From the NCBI RefSeq assembly GCF_003596335.1, contig NZ_QZCH01000001.1:124001-188000 (forward strand): 64,000 nucleotides of DNA, read 5' to 3'. Shown here piece by piece: positions 1-9,792 of the stretch; position 1 is the stretch's first letter, and every line of letters starts with the position of its first letter. The notes beneath the pieces were generated by a model. It was not told where the DNA came from, did no database searches, and worked only from the letters and a program-made list of their open reading frames with translations. The translations under genes and the position numbers were made by a program. The DNA comes from Motilimonas pumila. Lineage in GTDB: Bacteria > Pseudomonadota > Gammaproteobacteria > Enterobacterales > CBDFNC01.

Positions 1-1674
1 TTGTAATACCCGGTCTAATGCCTTCGTTTGCACGACCAATTGCTCACGAGATTGCGCCGAGATAACCTGTTCAATCAGTGCATCTATAGTAGGGTCGCAA
101 ATTCCGGCATAATTACGAGAGCCGGGTGATTTAGCCGAGTCGCAACTCCAAAACATATGCTGCTCATTACCAGGTGAATTAGACTGCCCTAGACGCATTG
201 TCACCAAGTCAAAATCAAAGCTATTCAAACGATTGATGTATTGCGAAATGTCCACTAGGCTGATCACGGTTTCGATACCAATACGACTTAAATTCTTGCG
301 GTAAGGTTGGATCACTCGCTCAAATGACTTGTCATACACCAAAAACTCAAAAAACAGCGGCTTACCGTCTTTATCTAGCATTTTGCTGTTTTTAAGTTGA
401 TAACCGGCAGCTTCAAACAAGGCCACGGCTTGCCGCATTTGCGGGCGAATATTACCATCGCCTTGAGTGTGGCTTGGTTGGTATTCTTGTTCAAACACAC
501 TCGCAGGGAGCTGAGAGCGATAAGGGGCTAAGATAGCTAATTCTTGTTCCGACGGTAACGCGTTAGCGGCCAGTTCAGAGTTCGCAAAGAAACTGTTACT
601 ACGCGTATATTGACTGTAAAAAAGCTGCCGGTTTAACCACTCAAAATCAAACATGGTGGCGATGGCTTGGCGGACTCTGGGATCTTGAAACTTGTCGCGG
701 CGTAAATTAAAGAAAAAACCTTGCATGCCTTGTGGGTTGGCATCCGCCACCTTTTCTCGCAAGATTTTGTTTTGATCAAAGACACTGCCGTGATAAGCCG
801 TAGCCCAGCTTTTGGCAGAATATTCTTGGTGGTAATCGTATACCCCTGCCTTAAATGCCTGAAAGGCAACGGTAGTATCACGAAAATATTCGTATTGCAT
901 CCGCGAAAAATTATTGTGACCGACTCGCACATTCAGGTCTTTAGCCCAGTATTTCTCGTCCCGCTGATACACCACTTTACGGCCAGCATCAAAACTGGCG
1001 ATTTTATAAGGTCCTGAGCCAACAGGAATAGCTAAACTCGAGCGGTCGAATTGCTTGTCTTGCCAATAATGGGCGGGTAACACTGGCATTTCACCAATGA
1101 TCAAAGGAAGTTCACGGTTTTCACCAGGCTTGAAAATAAACTTGATGGTGCGCTCATCCATTATTTCTGTTTTTTCTACTCCGGCGTAGTATGAGCGATA
1201 ATGCGGCGCGCCTTGCGTCGTTAAAATCTCGTAGCTAAAAGCAATATCCTTCGCCGTAATAGCTTGGCCATCATGAAACCGAGCCGCAGGATTAAGGTAA
1301 AACGTCACTTCAGAAAAGTCGGCGGCCACTTCGATTTGTTGCGCAACAAGGCCGTAGCGAGAAAAAGGCTCGTCAGCCGAGCCAATCATCAAAGTATCAT
1401 AGATAAGCCCCACACCATCGGCGGGCGTTCCTTTGACAATGAAAGGATTAAAGGAGTCAAATGTCCCTCGAGACGCTTGTTTGAAACTGCCGCCAACCGG
1501 TGCCTTGGGGTTAACGTAGTCAAAGTGACTAAATCCAGCAGAATATTTTGGCTCACCGTGCATTGCAATGCCGTGTGTGGGCTCTGCGACCGCACTATTG
1601 GCGCCTACAAGTGGAAAAATAAACGTCGCCATTAAGGCGATGTTACGCCACCAACTGCCTTGTATTCTTGCCAA
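1..1674 (-). CDS. yejA: YejA-like periplasmic peptide-binding protein (3' end cut by window)
   Basis: Solute-binding protein of the family 5 (SBP_bac_5) type, close in reading to E. coli YejA, the periplasmic receptor of an oligopeptide ABC importer. After the signal peptide comes the family-typical stretch FSHFDYVNPKAPVGGSF, then GTFDSFNPF, ARFHDGQAITAKDI, FKAGVYD, and near the window edge CDPTIDALIEQ. I start it at a TTG with a GGGGAG Shine-Dalgarno six bases upstream. This gives MARIQGSWWRN followed by a hydrophobic segment and a cleavage site after NSAVA. An internal ATG at 1632 would drop the positively charged N-region. The C-terminus (about 50-60 residues expected) lies outside the window, so permease and ATPase partners cannot be seen. 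Confidence 0.85.
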   Translation of the reverse strand, partial: MARIQGSWWRNIALMATFIFPLVGANSAVAEPTHGIAMHGEPKYSAGFSHFDYVNPKAPVGGSFKQASRGTFDSFNPFIVKGTPADGVGLIYDTLMIGSADEPFSRYGLVAQQIEVAADFSEVTFYLNPAARFHDGQAITAKDIAFSYEILTTQGAPHYRSYYAGVEKTEIMDERTIKFIFKPGENRELPLIIGEMPVLPAHYWQDKQFDRSSLAIPVGSGPYKIASFDAGRKVVYQRDEKYWAKDLNVRVGHNNFSRMQYEYFRDTTVAFQAFKAGVYDYHQEYSAKSWATAYHGSVFDQNKILREKVADANPQGMQGFFFNLRRDKFQDPRVRQAIATMFDFEWLNRQLFYSQYTRSNSFFANSELAANALPSEQELAILAPYRSQLPASVFEQEYQPSHTQGDGNIRPQMRQAVALFEAAGYQLKNSKMLDKDGKPLFFEFLVYDKSFERVIQPYRKNLSRIGIETVISLVDISQYINRLNSFDFDLVTMRLGQSNSPGNEQHMFWSCDSAKSPGSRNYAGICDPTIDALIEQVISAQSREQLVVQTKALDRVLQ

Positions 1675-1769
1675 ACTTGGCTCCCCAATAAATCGAATGA
1701 AGTAAGCCAACTATATGCAAAAAATCTTGCCATAGACAAGTCTAAATCTTTATTTATACAAGACTTTAC

Positions 1770-4700
1770 TTAAATGGTTTTAATTTTGTCTAAATATCGC
1801 ACCATGGCATCGGCGGCAATCGGTTTACTGGCGAAGTAACCTTGATAAAAATTGCATTCTTGCTTTTGTAAAAACTCTAACTGCTGTCGTGTTTCAACGC
1901 CTTCCGCAGTGACGCTAAAGCCCATGTGACGAGACAAAGCTAATACGGCCTCAACAATGGCCATGTCGCTGGCATCACGAGGAATATCTCGAATAAACGA
2001 GCGATCTATCTTGAGCTCATCTGCTGGCAAACGTTTGAGGTAAGATAATGAAGAGTACCCTGCGCCAAAGTCATCTACCGAAAAGCTGATGCCCATTTCT
2101 TTTAATTGGGTCATTTTGCGAATCGTTTCTTCGGCATGCCCCAGTACAACAGACTCCGTTATTTCTAAATTGAGGTGACTTGGCTCCATACCTGAGACAC
2201 GAATGGCCTCCTCTACCTGCTCGACAAAATCAACATGGTGGAATTGTTTCGGACTGACGTTAACCGCTATCTGCGGTAAATACACGCCTGCTTTCTGCCA
2301 CTCAACAAATTGACGACAAGCCTCAAACAATACCCACATGCCAATCTCTATGATCAAATCACTTTCTTCAGCGATAGGAATAAACTCGGCCGGACTGACC
2401 ATCATTTTGCTGTTGTTCGGCATCCAGCGAACCAACACCTCCACCCCAACTAATTCACCGGTATTAACCATATGTTGTGGTTGGTAGTGCAGTAAAAACT
2501 CGTTCTTTTCAATTGCGCTACGCAACGCGTTATGAATGTTAAGGCGTTTGTCGGCTTGCTTTTGCATGCCCATATCAAAAAACATCAGCGTTTTTCGGCC
2601 GGCAGATTTTGCTTGGTACATCGCGGTATCCGCTTGTTTTAGCAAGTCGTCGGCGCTTTGATTTTTACCAGGAAACAAGGTTACGCCAACACTGGCACCG
2701 ATATGCAAATCTTGATCATGGTAGCGGTATGGCGCAGAAATACGCTTGATTAAGCGTTCTCCTACTAAATTAGCTTGCTGCTCTGCTTGCGGCGGATTAG
2801 CCGAAAGTGCAGGCAGTAGCAATACAAATTCATCGCCGCCAAGTCGAGCAAGAATATCGCCGTCACGGATCATGGCTTTTAAGCGCTTCGCCACGCTCTC
2901 AAGCACCCAGTCACCCGCGGCATGCCCTAACGAGTCATTGATCGCTTTGAAATGGTCTAAGTCAATAAACAGCACCGCACCTATCATTTCTTGCTCTATG
3001 GCAACATCGAAGGCAGTCGATAATTTCTCTAATAAAAACCGGCGATTCGGTAACCCAGTAAGCTCATCAAAATAGGCCAAACTTTGGATTTTTTTCTCTG
3101 CGGCTTTACGTTCAGAAATGTCTTCAAAGCAAATAACGTAATGGGTTACGTTGCCTCTATCATCACGCACCAATGTGATGGTTTCCCATTGCGGATAAAG
3201 CTCGCCATTTTTGCGTAAGCGCCAACACTCGCCACTCCAGCGACCATTCTCATCAGCCTTTTGGGATAAAGAGATGGCCTCTTGCTCTCGGCGATCGCCG
3301 TTCAGAATATCGATGTCTTTACCGACGACTTCTGCTACTTGGTAGCCAGTAATTTCTTCAAACGCAGAATTTACTCTTAAAATGTGGCCATTAGGGTCGG
3401 CAATGATGATGCCTTCATTGGTTTCAAACGCCACCGCAGAAAGTTTTAATTCTGCTTCATCTTGTTTGCGTACGAGCTCTGCTGTCGCGCGAATGGAAAA
3501 TATTTTTAATACCGATTGAATGGTGGACTCTTCCGGCAGTGGCTCATCAGAAATTAAGATGATCAAACCAATTAACTCGCCAACGCCATTGGTTAAAGGC
3601 CAAGCAATGTAGCCTTTGGCTTGCCAATCAAGTAACTCATTAATAGCGGGATAACGATCGCTGGCATGCTCTCGTATAATTTGCGGGCCACTGGACTGGA
3701 CTAATTCTGCTGGGGTATCGGTCAAGTAATAGATCATACTTTGCTGTAACTGGCCATCATTGATCATCGCCACATTACGAGCCGCGTAATCGGACTCTAT
3801 CTCACAGATACATACCACGCGAGCGCTTAAGGCCTGTGATAACTGAGTGACCAAGGCATTAAAAAATCCTTGTCCCGTTTCGGCCGAAACGGCATGAGAG
3901 ATAACATCAATCAATTGCTCTTTTTGTTGCCGAGCACGTTCCAATTTTGACTTTTGGGAGATATCTAATACACGGGTCGCCAATTCCGCTACAGACTGCA
4001 AAAAGTTCTGCTCATCAAGAGACCACAAATACAGCTCATCTTGCGGCTGGCAGAAAATAAGCCCTCTTACCCTACCATGGCTGGAAATAATACCTTGGAT
4101 TGAAGGTAAGGTTTCCAGTGAAGACGCGACAGGGTTGTTATCCTCTGTTGTCACTTCATTGACCAGCACGCTGTATTTGCTCAGTTGTTCAAAATACCAG
4201 GGGTGGCGAGTTTGTGATTCTACTTCGCCAACGCAGAGCTCGCCCTTTCCTGCTGTGGCCACACAGCTAAGTTGGTAGCCATTTTCATCCATTAACCACA
4301 CACCGACATGAGTAACCGGTAATGTCACCATTAGCTGACGGCATAAAGTATCAAAAAAGGCCAAACTCTCACCTTTCTCCAAACGTTTTTCTGTGGCCAG
4401 TTGCAATAGCGCCGCGTTTTGCTTTTGGCGGTAATTATTGACGCTGCGAAATTGAGTTTGTTCGGTGGTGATGCCAAGCACTTTACGATGATTATTTTCC
4501 ACAATCACTTGGCTGACCGCAGTAGTGACCCAAAATTCATCGTCATTGAGCCGTAATCGATATTCTATTGGCTCTAGTCCCTCACCGATGATCGCGGCGT
4601 TTAAAAAACGCTCGACATCATCACGGTCTTCGGGGGCAACAAAGCGGATCATATGACTAATATTTTGGCCATTCATGGCCGTGAAAGCTTGCAACTTATC

Positions 4701-4892
4701 AGAAGTGCACCCTTGGGTATGCCAAGTGTCTTGGCTTAAGTCCCAATACCAAAATAGGCTTTGGTCTTCATGCACACTTTTAACTTGGCGTGTTAATTGT
4801 GCCTTAGCTTCTTTGCTGACATTTTCACCACTATCAAGTTGTTTATTGCTTGGGGAATGCGCTGAGTGGGGGTTAAGTAGGCCTTTATACAT
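1770..4892 (-). CDS. PAS-GAF-GAF-PAS-GGDEF-EAL cyclic-di-GMP protein
   Basis: Large cytosolic signalling protein (1040 aa) that can make and/or degrade cyclic di-GMP. Reading order: PAS (about 40-145), two GAF-like blocks (about 160-320 and 335-475), a second PAS with a PAC tail (about 480-605), GGDEF (about 610-780) and EAL (about 795-1040). The cyclase signature is intact (ARLGGDEFVLLLP). The phosphodiesterase domain has EVLVRW in place of EAL, but keeps LEITES, DDFGAGYSS, AEGVE and QGYFASKP, so it could be active. No membrane segment is seen, so input is probably a ligand or cofactor bound by PAS/GAF. It is a single gene: yejA upstream in the window is separated by about 95 bases. The Shine-Dalgarno is weak (GGAG about 13 bases from the ATG). 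Which activity dominates cannot be told. Confidence 0.9.
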   Translation of the reverse strand: MYKGLLNPHSAHSPSNKQLDSGENVSKEAKAQLTRQVKSVHEDQSLFWYWDLSQDTWHTQGCTSDKLQAFTAMNGQNISHMIRFVAPEDRDDVERFLNAAIIGEGLEPIEYRLRLNDDEFWVTTAVSQVIVENNHRKVLGITTEQTQFRSVNNYRQKQNAALLQLATEKRLEKGESLAFFDTLCRQLMVTLPVTHVGVWLMDENGYQLSCVATAGKGELCVGEVESQTRHPWYFEQLSKYSVLVNEVTTEDNNPVASSLETLPSIQGIISSHGRVRGLIFCQPQDELYLWSLDEQNFLQSVAELATRVLDISQKSKLERARQQKEQLIDVISHAVSAETGQGFFNALVTQLSQALSARVVCICEIESDYAARNVAMINDGQLQQSMIYYLTDTPAELVQSSGPQIIREHASDRYPAINELLDWQAKGYIAWPLTNGVGELIGLIILISDEPLPEESTIQSVLKIFSIRATAELVRKQDEAELKLSAVAFETNEGIIIADPNGHILRVNSAFEEITGYQVAEVVGKDIDILNGDRREQEAISLSQKADENGRWSGECWRLRKNGELYPQWETITLVRDDRGNVTHYVICFEDISERKAAEKKIQSLAYFDELTGLPNRRFLLEKLSTAFDVAIEQEMIGAVLFIDLDHFKAINDSLGHAAGDWVLESVAKRLKAMIRDGDILARLGGDEFVLLLPALSANPPQAEQQANLVGERLIKRISAPYRYHDQDLHIGASVGVTLFPGKNQSADDLLKQADTAMYQAKSAGRKTLMFFDMGMQKQADKRLNIHNALRSAIEKNEFLLHYQPQHMVNTGELVGVEVLVRWMPNNSKMMVSPAEFIPIAEESDLIIEIGMWVLFEACRQFVEWQKAGVYLPQIAVNVSPKQFHHVDFVEQVEEAIRVSGMEPSHLNLEITESVVLGHAEETIRKMTQLKEMGISFSVDDFGAGYSSLSYLKRLPADELKIDRSFIRDIPRDASDMAIVEAVLALSRHMGFSVTAEGVETRQQLEFLQKQECNFYQGYFASKPIAADAMVRYLDKIKTI

Positions 4893-4949
4893 ACAATAAA
4901 CAACGGCTCCGAGTATTAGAATAAGTGTTAGTGTTTAGAGCTTTTCATT

Positions 4950-4955
4950 ATTATA
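4950..4955 (-). promoter_or_regulatory. candidate -10 of the GGDEF/EAL gene
   Basis: On the minus strand this reads TATAAT, a perfect sigma-70 -10, about 58 bases before the start codon at 4892. No good -35 is seen 16-18 bases upstream, so this is a tentative call. Confidence 0.35.
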
Positions 4956-5169
4956 CACGAGGGGAGATATTTAGGACATACTACTGAGTCAGAACAAAAA
5001 AGGATAAACGCAAGACGAGTTAAGCCGTTGATAGTAAATACAACTATCTAAACCTATTCATTCAATATTGCTACAGGCGTTCAAGCAACTCAAGCAAATT
5101 TACAAATTAAAAACCATTAAGTCCGCCTAAATCAAAAAACGAAGCGAAATGCACTCGCCCGTAGAAAAA

Positions 5170-5211
5170 AATGACCTAGATCACATTTATATTCCCTCAA
5201 AAGCGTAATCT
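5170..5211 (+). promoter_or_regulatory. CRP site (class II spacing) and -10 of raiA
   Basis: AATGA-CCTAGA-TCACA at 5170-5185 matches the CRP consensus TGTGA-N6-TCACA in 8 of 10 core bases, and the right half extends as TCACATTT. TAATCT at 5206-5211 is a good -10. The implied start of transcription near 5218 puts the CRP site centre at about -41, the class II activation position. The rest of the 362-base gap (4893-5254) is AT-rich and shows nothing else I can name. The layout suggests RaiA rises when cAMP is high. Confidence 0.5.
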
Positions 5212-5254
5212 GAATTTGAAGCAAACAACTGAAGCAACAGAAGGGGCGCTATTT

Positions 5255-5602
5255 ATGACAGTAGAAATCACCAGCAAACATGTAACTATTACTACCCCCA
5301 TGCGCGAAAAAGTACAGGCTCGTTTCGATAAACTCGAAAAGCATCAATTGCCATTGATCAAACCCCACTTCATCATCACCCAAGAGCCAAAAGGCTTCAA
5401 AATTGAAGGTGTGATAGGCGTGCCTAATGGCAAACTATTTGCCACCGCAAATGATGCAGACTTATACAAAGCCATCAACGCTCTAGGCCAAAAACTGGAG
5501 AAGCAGCTGATCAAGCATATCGATAAGCCAGAAGCCAAACGCCATATTAAACAGGCACAAGCACCTGAACCCAGTAATGACAACGAGGAAGCCGCTGCAT
5601 AA
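5255..5602 (+). CDS. raiA: ribosome-associated inhibitor RaiA (HPF/YfiA family)
   Basis: Small (115 aa) stationary-phase factor that binds the 30S decoding region and blocks translation in resting or cold-stressed cells. It begins MTVEITSKHVTITTPMREKV, has the family's HPF core with LYKAINALGQKLEKQL, and ends in a short acidic/Pro tail (PEPSNDNEEAAA) as in RaiA rather than long HPF. I use the ATG at 5255 with AGAAGGGG upstream. A TTG at 5216 would add 13 residues but lies at the predicted transcription start. It sits directly before pheA, as in E. coli and Vibrio. A hairpin terminator follows. Confidence 0.9.
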   Translation: MTVEITSKHVTITTPMREKVQARFDKLEKHQLPLIKPHFIITQEPKGFKIEGVIGVPNGKLFATANDADLYKAINALGQKLEKQLIKHIDKPEAKRHIKQAQAPEPSNDNEEAAA

Positions 5603-5674
5603 TTTCTACTGTGAGTCTTCACGAATGCTGCTAATCAACTAAGATTGCAGTTAAGAGATTTAACCCGTTATGAT

Positions 5675-5704
5675 AAACCTCCCACTTGGGAGGTTTATTT
5701 TTTT
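5675..5704 (+). terminator. rho-independent terminator between raiA and pheA
   Basis: AAACCTCCC-actt-GGGAGGTTT followed by a run of T. It ends raiA transcription. A weak promoter (TTGCAG at 5645, 18 bases, TATGAT at 5669) would start inside the hairpin and serve pheA. No Phe-codon-rich leader peptide precedes it, so I do not read it as the pheA attenuator known in E. coli. Confidence 0.8.
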
Positions 5705-5714
5705 GGATAAGAAC

Positions 5715-7559
5715 ATGCTGAGTTTAGAACAAATAAGACAAGAAATTACTGCATTAGACCAAGCTCTGTTAACCCTGCTTGCCAAGCGTAAAGCCATCGC
5801 TATTGATGTGGCACGCAGCAAGCAAGCAACGACAAAACCGGTGAGAGACATAGAGCGTGAACAAGCGCTATTAATCAGGCTCATTAAACAAGGCGCAGAG
5901 CTAGGCCTAGAGGCCACCTATATCACTCAAATTTACCACACTATTTTAGAAGACTCGGTCCGTTCACAGCAGGTATATCTGCAGCAGCAAGTCAACGCCA
6001 ATAACAACAGTCGGCTGACCCTGTCTTATGTGGCAGACAGTGAAGCATTGCACGCAGCCAACAATTTTTATCAGCAACGTAAAACACCAATTTCACTTGC
6101 TCCCGCGGCGCATTTTCAGGCCTGCTTTGAACAAGTCGAACAAGGCACGGCAGATGCCGCAATATTGCCAATTGAAAGCAGCAGTGCAGGCAGTATTAAC
6201 CAAGTCTATGATTTACTTCAGCACACTCAGCTTGCGATTACGGGAGAAATCGTTTGTCAGCAAAATCACTGCATTTATAGCAATCATAATGTCGGCCTCG
6301 ATCAAGTCGAGAAAATTTATACCACCCCAGAAGCTTACTCCCAAGCCGATCAATGCCTATTGCCTTACCAAGACAAAATTCACTACCTTAGCGCCACCAG
6401 CAAAGGCATTACTGAGTTAACGAAAGCACGCGAGCCAGTTGCATTACTGGCCAGCGACCTGCACCCTGGTGTTGAAGACTTGTCACTGATTAAAGCTAAG
6501 GTCAATAACCAAGCGGACAGTTTAAGCCGCTACATTATTGTGGCTAAGCAAAGCATCCAAGTGGCCAGTCAGGTGCCAGCCAAAACCACTTTGGTGGTGT
6601 CTACAGGACAACAAGCAGGAGCGCTACTTACCGTTTTGAGCGTGTTTAACCAACACCAATTACCCATGACTAAGCTGGAATCTCGACCCGTTAAAGGCCA
6701 GCCATGGCAAGAGGTATTTTATATCGATTTGGCTGCAAACCTTGACGACCTTGCAATGCAGCAAGCTTTTGCAGAAATTCAGCCGCTAACACACCACTTC
6801 AAAATACTCGGTTGCTATCCCAGCCATGAAGTCGCAGCGACTCAGTTACCTAGCCAAGCGTATGTTGACTTAAGCCTGCAACAAAGCAAGGAGCAAGATG
6901 CCAGCGCAGCGCAGCATCCACTAAGCGAAATCACACAACATCAGCATTGTGTGTTAGTCAGTCTTCAAGGCAATGATATCGAGCAACTAAAACAAGATTG
7001 CCAACAACTCAAACAGGCTGGTTCTCACGGCATAGTGTTCTCACTTGAAGGACATCATGATGTCACAAACATGGCGCAGTTATTGGCTGAACTCAAACAC
7101 ACTTGCCAGCAACTCCATATGCCACTGGGCGTTGCTATCACGGCTCCCGTGCAAATAGATGCGGCAAACAAATTCGCCCAATTTGCCACCTTACCATGGT
7201 CCGACAACATGGATACGATCTCCGCTTGCTGCAATAAACTATCGATTGCAACCGCGGTTAAAGTCGCACCTGACACAGCAGCAGCAAGCTGGCTGGCGCA
7301 ATGCCAAAAGTTGAACACAAGCGGTAATCAGCGGCTTTTTGCTTATATCAATGAAACGGCCAAGGTTAACGACTTAAATTGTGTCAGCGAGTTAACTGCG
7401 CAAGGGTTATTTAAACTGCCACTATTGGATCAAGACGCCATTACCCATGCCACGCGTTGCGGCAAACTTGGCGCTCACTTAGAGCTAAGTTTACGCCGCG
7501 ATAATCAGGGGCAGCTCGAAGTCTCTGCATTGACAAATATCTTAGCGGCAATTTATTAA
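5715..7559 (+). CDS. pheA: chorismate mutase / prephenate dehydratase, divergent with long C-terminal extension
   Basis: First two steps of phenylalanine synthesis from chorismate. Domains: AroQ-type chorismate mutase (about 1-90; LLAKRKAIAIDVARSK), prephenate dehydratase (about 100-285), ACT regulatory domain (about 295-375; TTGQQAGALL-type motif, KLESRPVKGQPW, KILGCYPS). The dehydratase is altered. The usual N-terminal G-P-x-G-S/T-Y-S loop is replaced by SYVADSEALHA, and the catalytic TRF motif reads SRY (LSRYIIVAKQ), while PIESSSAG is kept. Beyond the ACT domain about 240 residues follow that E. coli PheA (386 aa) lacks. They look like alternating strands and helices, and I cannot assign them. 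The start is the ATG at 5715 (MLSLEQIRQEI) after GGATAAG, not the upstream in-frame ATG at 5670, which lies in the terminator. Confidence 0.85.
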   Translation: MLSLEQIRQEITALDQALLTLLAKRKAIAIDVARSKQATTKPVRDIEREQALLIRLIKQGAELGLEATYITQIYHTILEDSVRSQQVYLQQQVNANNNSRLTLSYVADSEALHAANNFYQQRKTPISLAPAAHFQACFEQVEQGTADAAILPIESSSAGSINQVYDLLQHTQLAITGEIVCQQNHCIYSNHNVGLDQVEKIYTTPEAYSQADQCLLPYQDKIHYLSATSKGITELTKAREPVALLASDLHPGVEDLSLIKAKVNNQADSLSRYIIVAKQSIQVASQVPAKTTLVVSTGQQAGALLTVLSVFNQHQLPMTKLESRPVKGQPWQEVFYIDLAANLDDLAMQQAFAEIQPLTHHFKILGCYPSHEVAATQLPSQAYVDLSLQQSKEQDASAAQHPLSEITQHQHCVLVSLQGNDIEQLKQDCQQLKQAGSHGIVFSLEGHHDVTNMAQLLAELKHTCQQLHMPLGVAITAPVQIDAANKFAQFATLPWSDNMDTISACCNKLSIATAVKVAPDTAAASWLAQCQKLNTSGNQRLFAYINETAKVNDLNCVSELTAQGLFKLPLLDQDAITHATRCGKLGAHLELSLRRDNQGQLEVSALTNILAAIY

Positions 7560-7712
7560 AGCTTATATGTTTGTCAGCAAGTAACTGCAATTTAAAGGAA
7601 AATGCAACTTTTAAAGAATACTATGGTCATATTTAGGACACTGTCGCTTGCGGTGTCCTATGCTATGAAAACAGGCGATTTAAGATACTTCACTCGCTAC
7701 TTTGGAGGCGAC

Positions 7713-8540
7713 TTGAGACGATTTTATCAGCATGTACGTTCCCCAGCCTTATTGTACTTAATAAGCTTTTTTATTTTCGCGCCAGCCGCCAGCGCGCAAT
7801 CGTCAAGCGAATCATCACCTGCGCTTCACCCGCTGCAAGATCAGTCGTCAAATACCCTGCCTGAAGCCCTCGCCTCTCAATGCGATAACGCGATTACGTA
7901 TGATTTTTTCTACCGTGGCAGTCACATTGGCCAAGGCACTCGCTCAACCCAATGGCAAGACAATCAGGCGTCTGTTACCACGGAAGGAAAAATTTCCGTT
8001 TTGGTATTCAAAAATAAGGGCAAGCAGGTCACCAATATCCGCTGGAGTGAAGACCAGCAGCAGTTTCTTCCGACACAATTTATTCGTGATATCGACGGCT
8101 TTAGTGACGCCTATGTCAGGGCCACATTTAGTCAAGATAACCTGTCCAGCGAAGTAAACCTGGACGGAGAGAAGAAGTATTACAAACAAGAGTCGGTGCC
8201 CATTACAGACATGGACGCTATTGCTTTGCAAATACAGAGAAACCTGCAACAGGGTGTCAGTGCTTTTGACTTTAAAATGCAACGAGCCGAAAAAGTCTCT
8301 CACTATTATTTTCAAGTGCGTGGCCAAGAGACCGTAAAAATTGGCAACAAGCAGTATCAGGCTTGGGCGGTAGAGCAAATCAAAAAGAAAGACCGTAAGT
8401 TAGTGATGTGGTTTGCGCCAGAGCTAGAGTGGCAAATGGTGCAAGCCCACTACAAGCGCCGTATCCTTGATATCACAGCAACAGCCGTAAACTACCAAAG
8501 CGCTTGCCTGGCGCAACCGGTGAATTTCGCAGCCAAATAA
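7713..8540 (+). CDS. exported DUF3108 protein
   Basis: Secreted/periplasmic protein of unknown function (275 aa) with a DUF3108-like body: ITYDFFYRGSHIGQGTRS, a middle ending in DMDAIALQIQRNL, and KKDRKLVMWFAPELEWQMVQ near the end. I start it at TTG 7713 because GGAGG lies four bases upstream and the product then opens with a clean signal peptide (MRRFYQHVRSPALLYLISFF..., cleavage after AASA). Upstream ATGs (7602, 7663) would bury the signal. It lies 153 bases after pheA on the same strand and is followed by a shared terminator. The family is thought to be cell-envelope related; nothing more specific can be said. Confidence 0.7.
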   Translation: MRRFYQHVRSPALLYLISFFIFAPAASAQSSSESSPALHPLQDQSSNTLPEALASQCDNAITYDFFYRGSHIGQGTRSTQWQDNQASVTTEGKISVLVFKNKGKQVTNIRWSEDQQQFLPTQFIRDIDGFSDAYVRATFSQDNLSSEVNLDGEKKYYKQESVPITDMDAIALQIQRNLQQGVSAFDFKMQRAEKVSHYYFQVRGQETVKIGNKQYQAWAVEQIKKKDRKLVMWFAPELEWQMVQAHYKRRILDITATAVNYQSACLAQPVNFAAK

Positions 8541-8586
8541 GCCAAGGCGGTTGGCTAGGATTTTAAAGCCACAATTAACGTTATAC

Positions 8587-8616
8587 AAAAAAGCCCAGCT
8601 GCGTGCTGGGCTTTTG
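8587..8616. terminator. bidirectional terminator (DUF3108 gene / tyrA)
   Basis: AAAAAAGCCCAGC-tgcgt-GCTGGGCTTTTGTT. A-run and T-run flank the stem, so it can stop both converging genes. Confidence 0.85.
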
Positions 8617-8648
8617 TTGAATCATATTAGCTGTTGGCGGTGAGGCAC

Positions 8649-9782
8649 TTAATCGTCTTGGTAATGACGACTGTCGTGCGCTTGTTGCAATAACGATTTA
8701 CTCTCCGCCATAAATACCTTCGCGTAATCGCCGAACCAATCGCTGACACTTTCAAATCGCTCTATAAAGGCTTGTTTGTCGCCTTGTTGTAGCATGCTTA
8801 CGCTGTTACCTAATGCCTGATGATAAGACTCTATCATCGCCAAGTTAGCCGGATTAGACATTATGATGTCGGCGTACAAACTGGGGTCTTGGGCAAACAA
8901 GCGGCCAACCATCGCCAACTCCAGTCGGTATATGGGTGACGAAAGCTCTAATAACTGTTTTACATCTGCATCGACCGATTGCAAATGAGCACCGTATGCA
9001 AAGCTGGTGAAATGCCGTAAGGCTTGAATCAAGGTCATGGCTTCATCATGAGCCTGCGCAGTGGTTGGGTACAAACGCGCACCCCAAATTTGCATCTGCT
9101 GAATTAACCATTGATATTGCGCTTCACCGCGGCCATCACAATACGCGATCACCTGTTTTGCAAAACTCGGAATGTCAGGGCCAAACATGGGGTGCAACCC
9201 CACCACAGGGCCTTTATGCACGGCTAACATAGCCTCAAGCGGTGCTGTCTTGGTGCTGGTAATGTCAGCCAGCACACAGTCATCAGGTAACTGAGACAAT
9301 TTAGCTATGGTCTCTGTGGTGACTTCAATCGGCACTGCCACCAATACCATGCCCGCATTTTGCAACAGGCTATCGGCTTGATGCCAGTCGCCTTTTTCAA
9401 GTACATCGACATGGTAGCCAGACAGAGTAAGCATATTAACAAACAGTTTACCCAGCTGGCCGCCACCGCCAATCACAACGATATTTCTCAGGTCAGGCTT
9501 AACCGTTTTAAAGCCAGTATCATTTTCGCTGGCATAAGACTCACGCATCGTGCGACGCAGTATGTCTTCGATTAAGTCAGGCGGTACCCCTTTACTTTGT
9601 GCTTCGTCCCGTCGCTTAGCCAACATTGCAGCCTCGCGATCAGGAGCATAAATAGGTAAACCATGCTCACTTTTGACCTCGCCCACTTCAGCCACTAAAG
9701 CCAAACGACGCGCCAATAGGTCCACTAACTGCTGATCAACGTCATCAATTTGCTGCCTTAAAGGATCAAGTGGATGTGCCAT
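8649..9782 (-). CDS. tyrA: chorismate mutase / prephenate dehydrogenase
   Basis: Bifunctional T-protein (377 aa) making 4-hydroxyphenylpyruvate for tyrosine. The N-terminal chorismate mutase runs about 1-90 ([19 protein letters not shown]). It is followed by an NAD-binding fold at about 100-130 ([22 protein letters not shown]) and the dehydrogenase body with [10 protein letters not shown] and [11 protein letters not shown]. Length matches E. coli TyrA (373). It lies 10 bases downstream of aroF on the same strand, so the two form an aroF-tyrA operon as in enterics. The convergent pheA competes with it for prephenate. Confidence 0.95.
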   Translation of the reverse strand: MAHPLDPLRQQIDDVDQQLVDLLARRLALVAEVGEVKSEHGLPIYAPDREAAMLAKRRDEAQSKGVPPDLIEDILRRTMRESYASENDTGFKTVKPDLRNIVVIGGGGQLGKLFVNMLTLSGYHVDVLEKGDWHQADSLLQNAGMVLVAVPIEVTTETIAKLSQLPDDCVLADITSTKTAPLEAMLAVHKGPVVGLHPMFGPDIPSFAKQVIAYCDGRGEAQYQWLIQQMQIWGARLYPTTAQAHDEAMTLIQALRHFTSFAYGAHLQSVDADVKQLLELSSPIYRLELAMVGRLFAQDPSLYADIIMSNPANLAMIESYHQALGNSVSMLQQGDKQAFIERFESVSDWFGDYAKVFMAESKSLLQQAHDSRHYQDD

Positions 9783-9792
9783 GATAACTTCC

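Noticed and set aside
5603-5714. pheA leader peptide with attenuator
   Set aside because: The hairpin is there, but no short frame with a run of Phe codons precedes it. The only small frame (MLLIN) has none, so it is better read as the raiA terminator.
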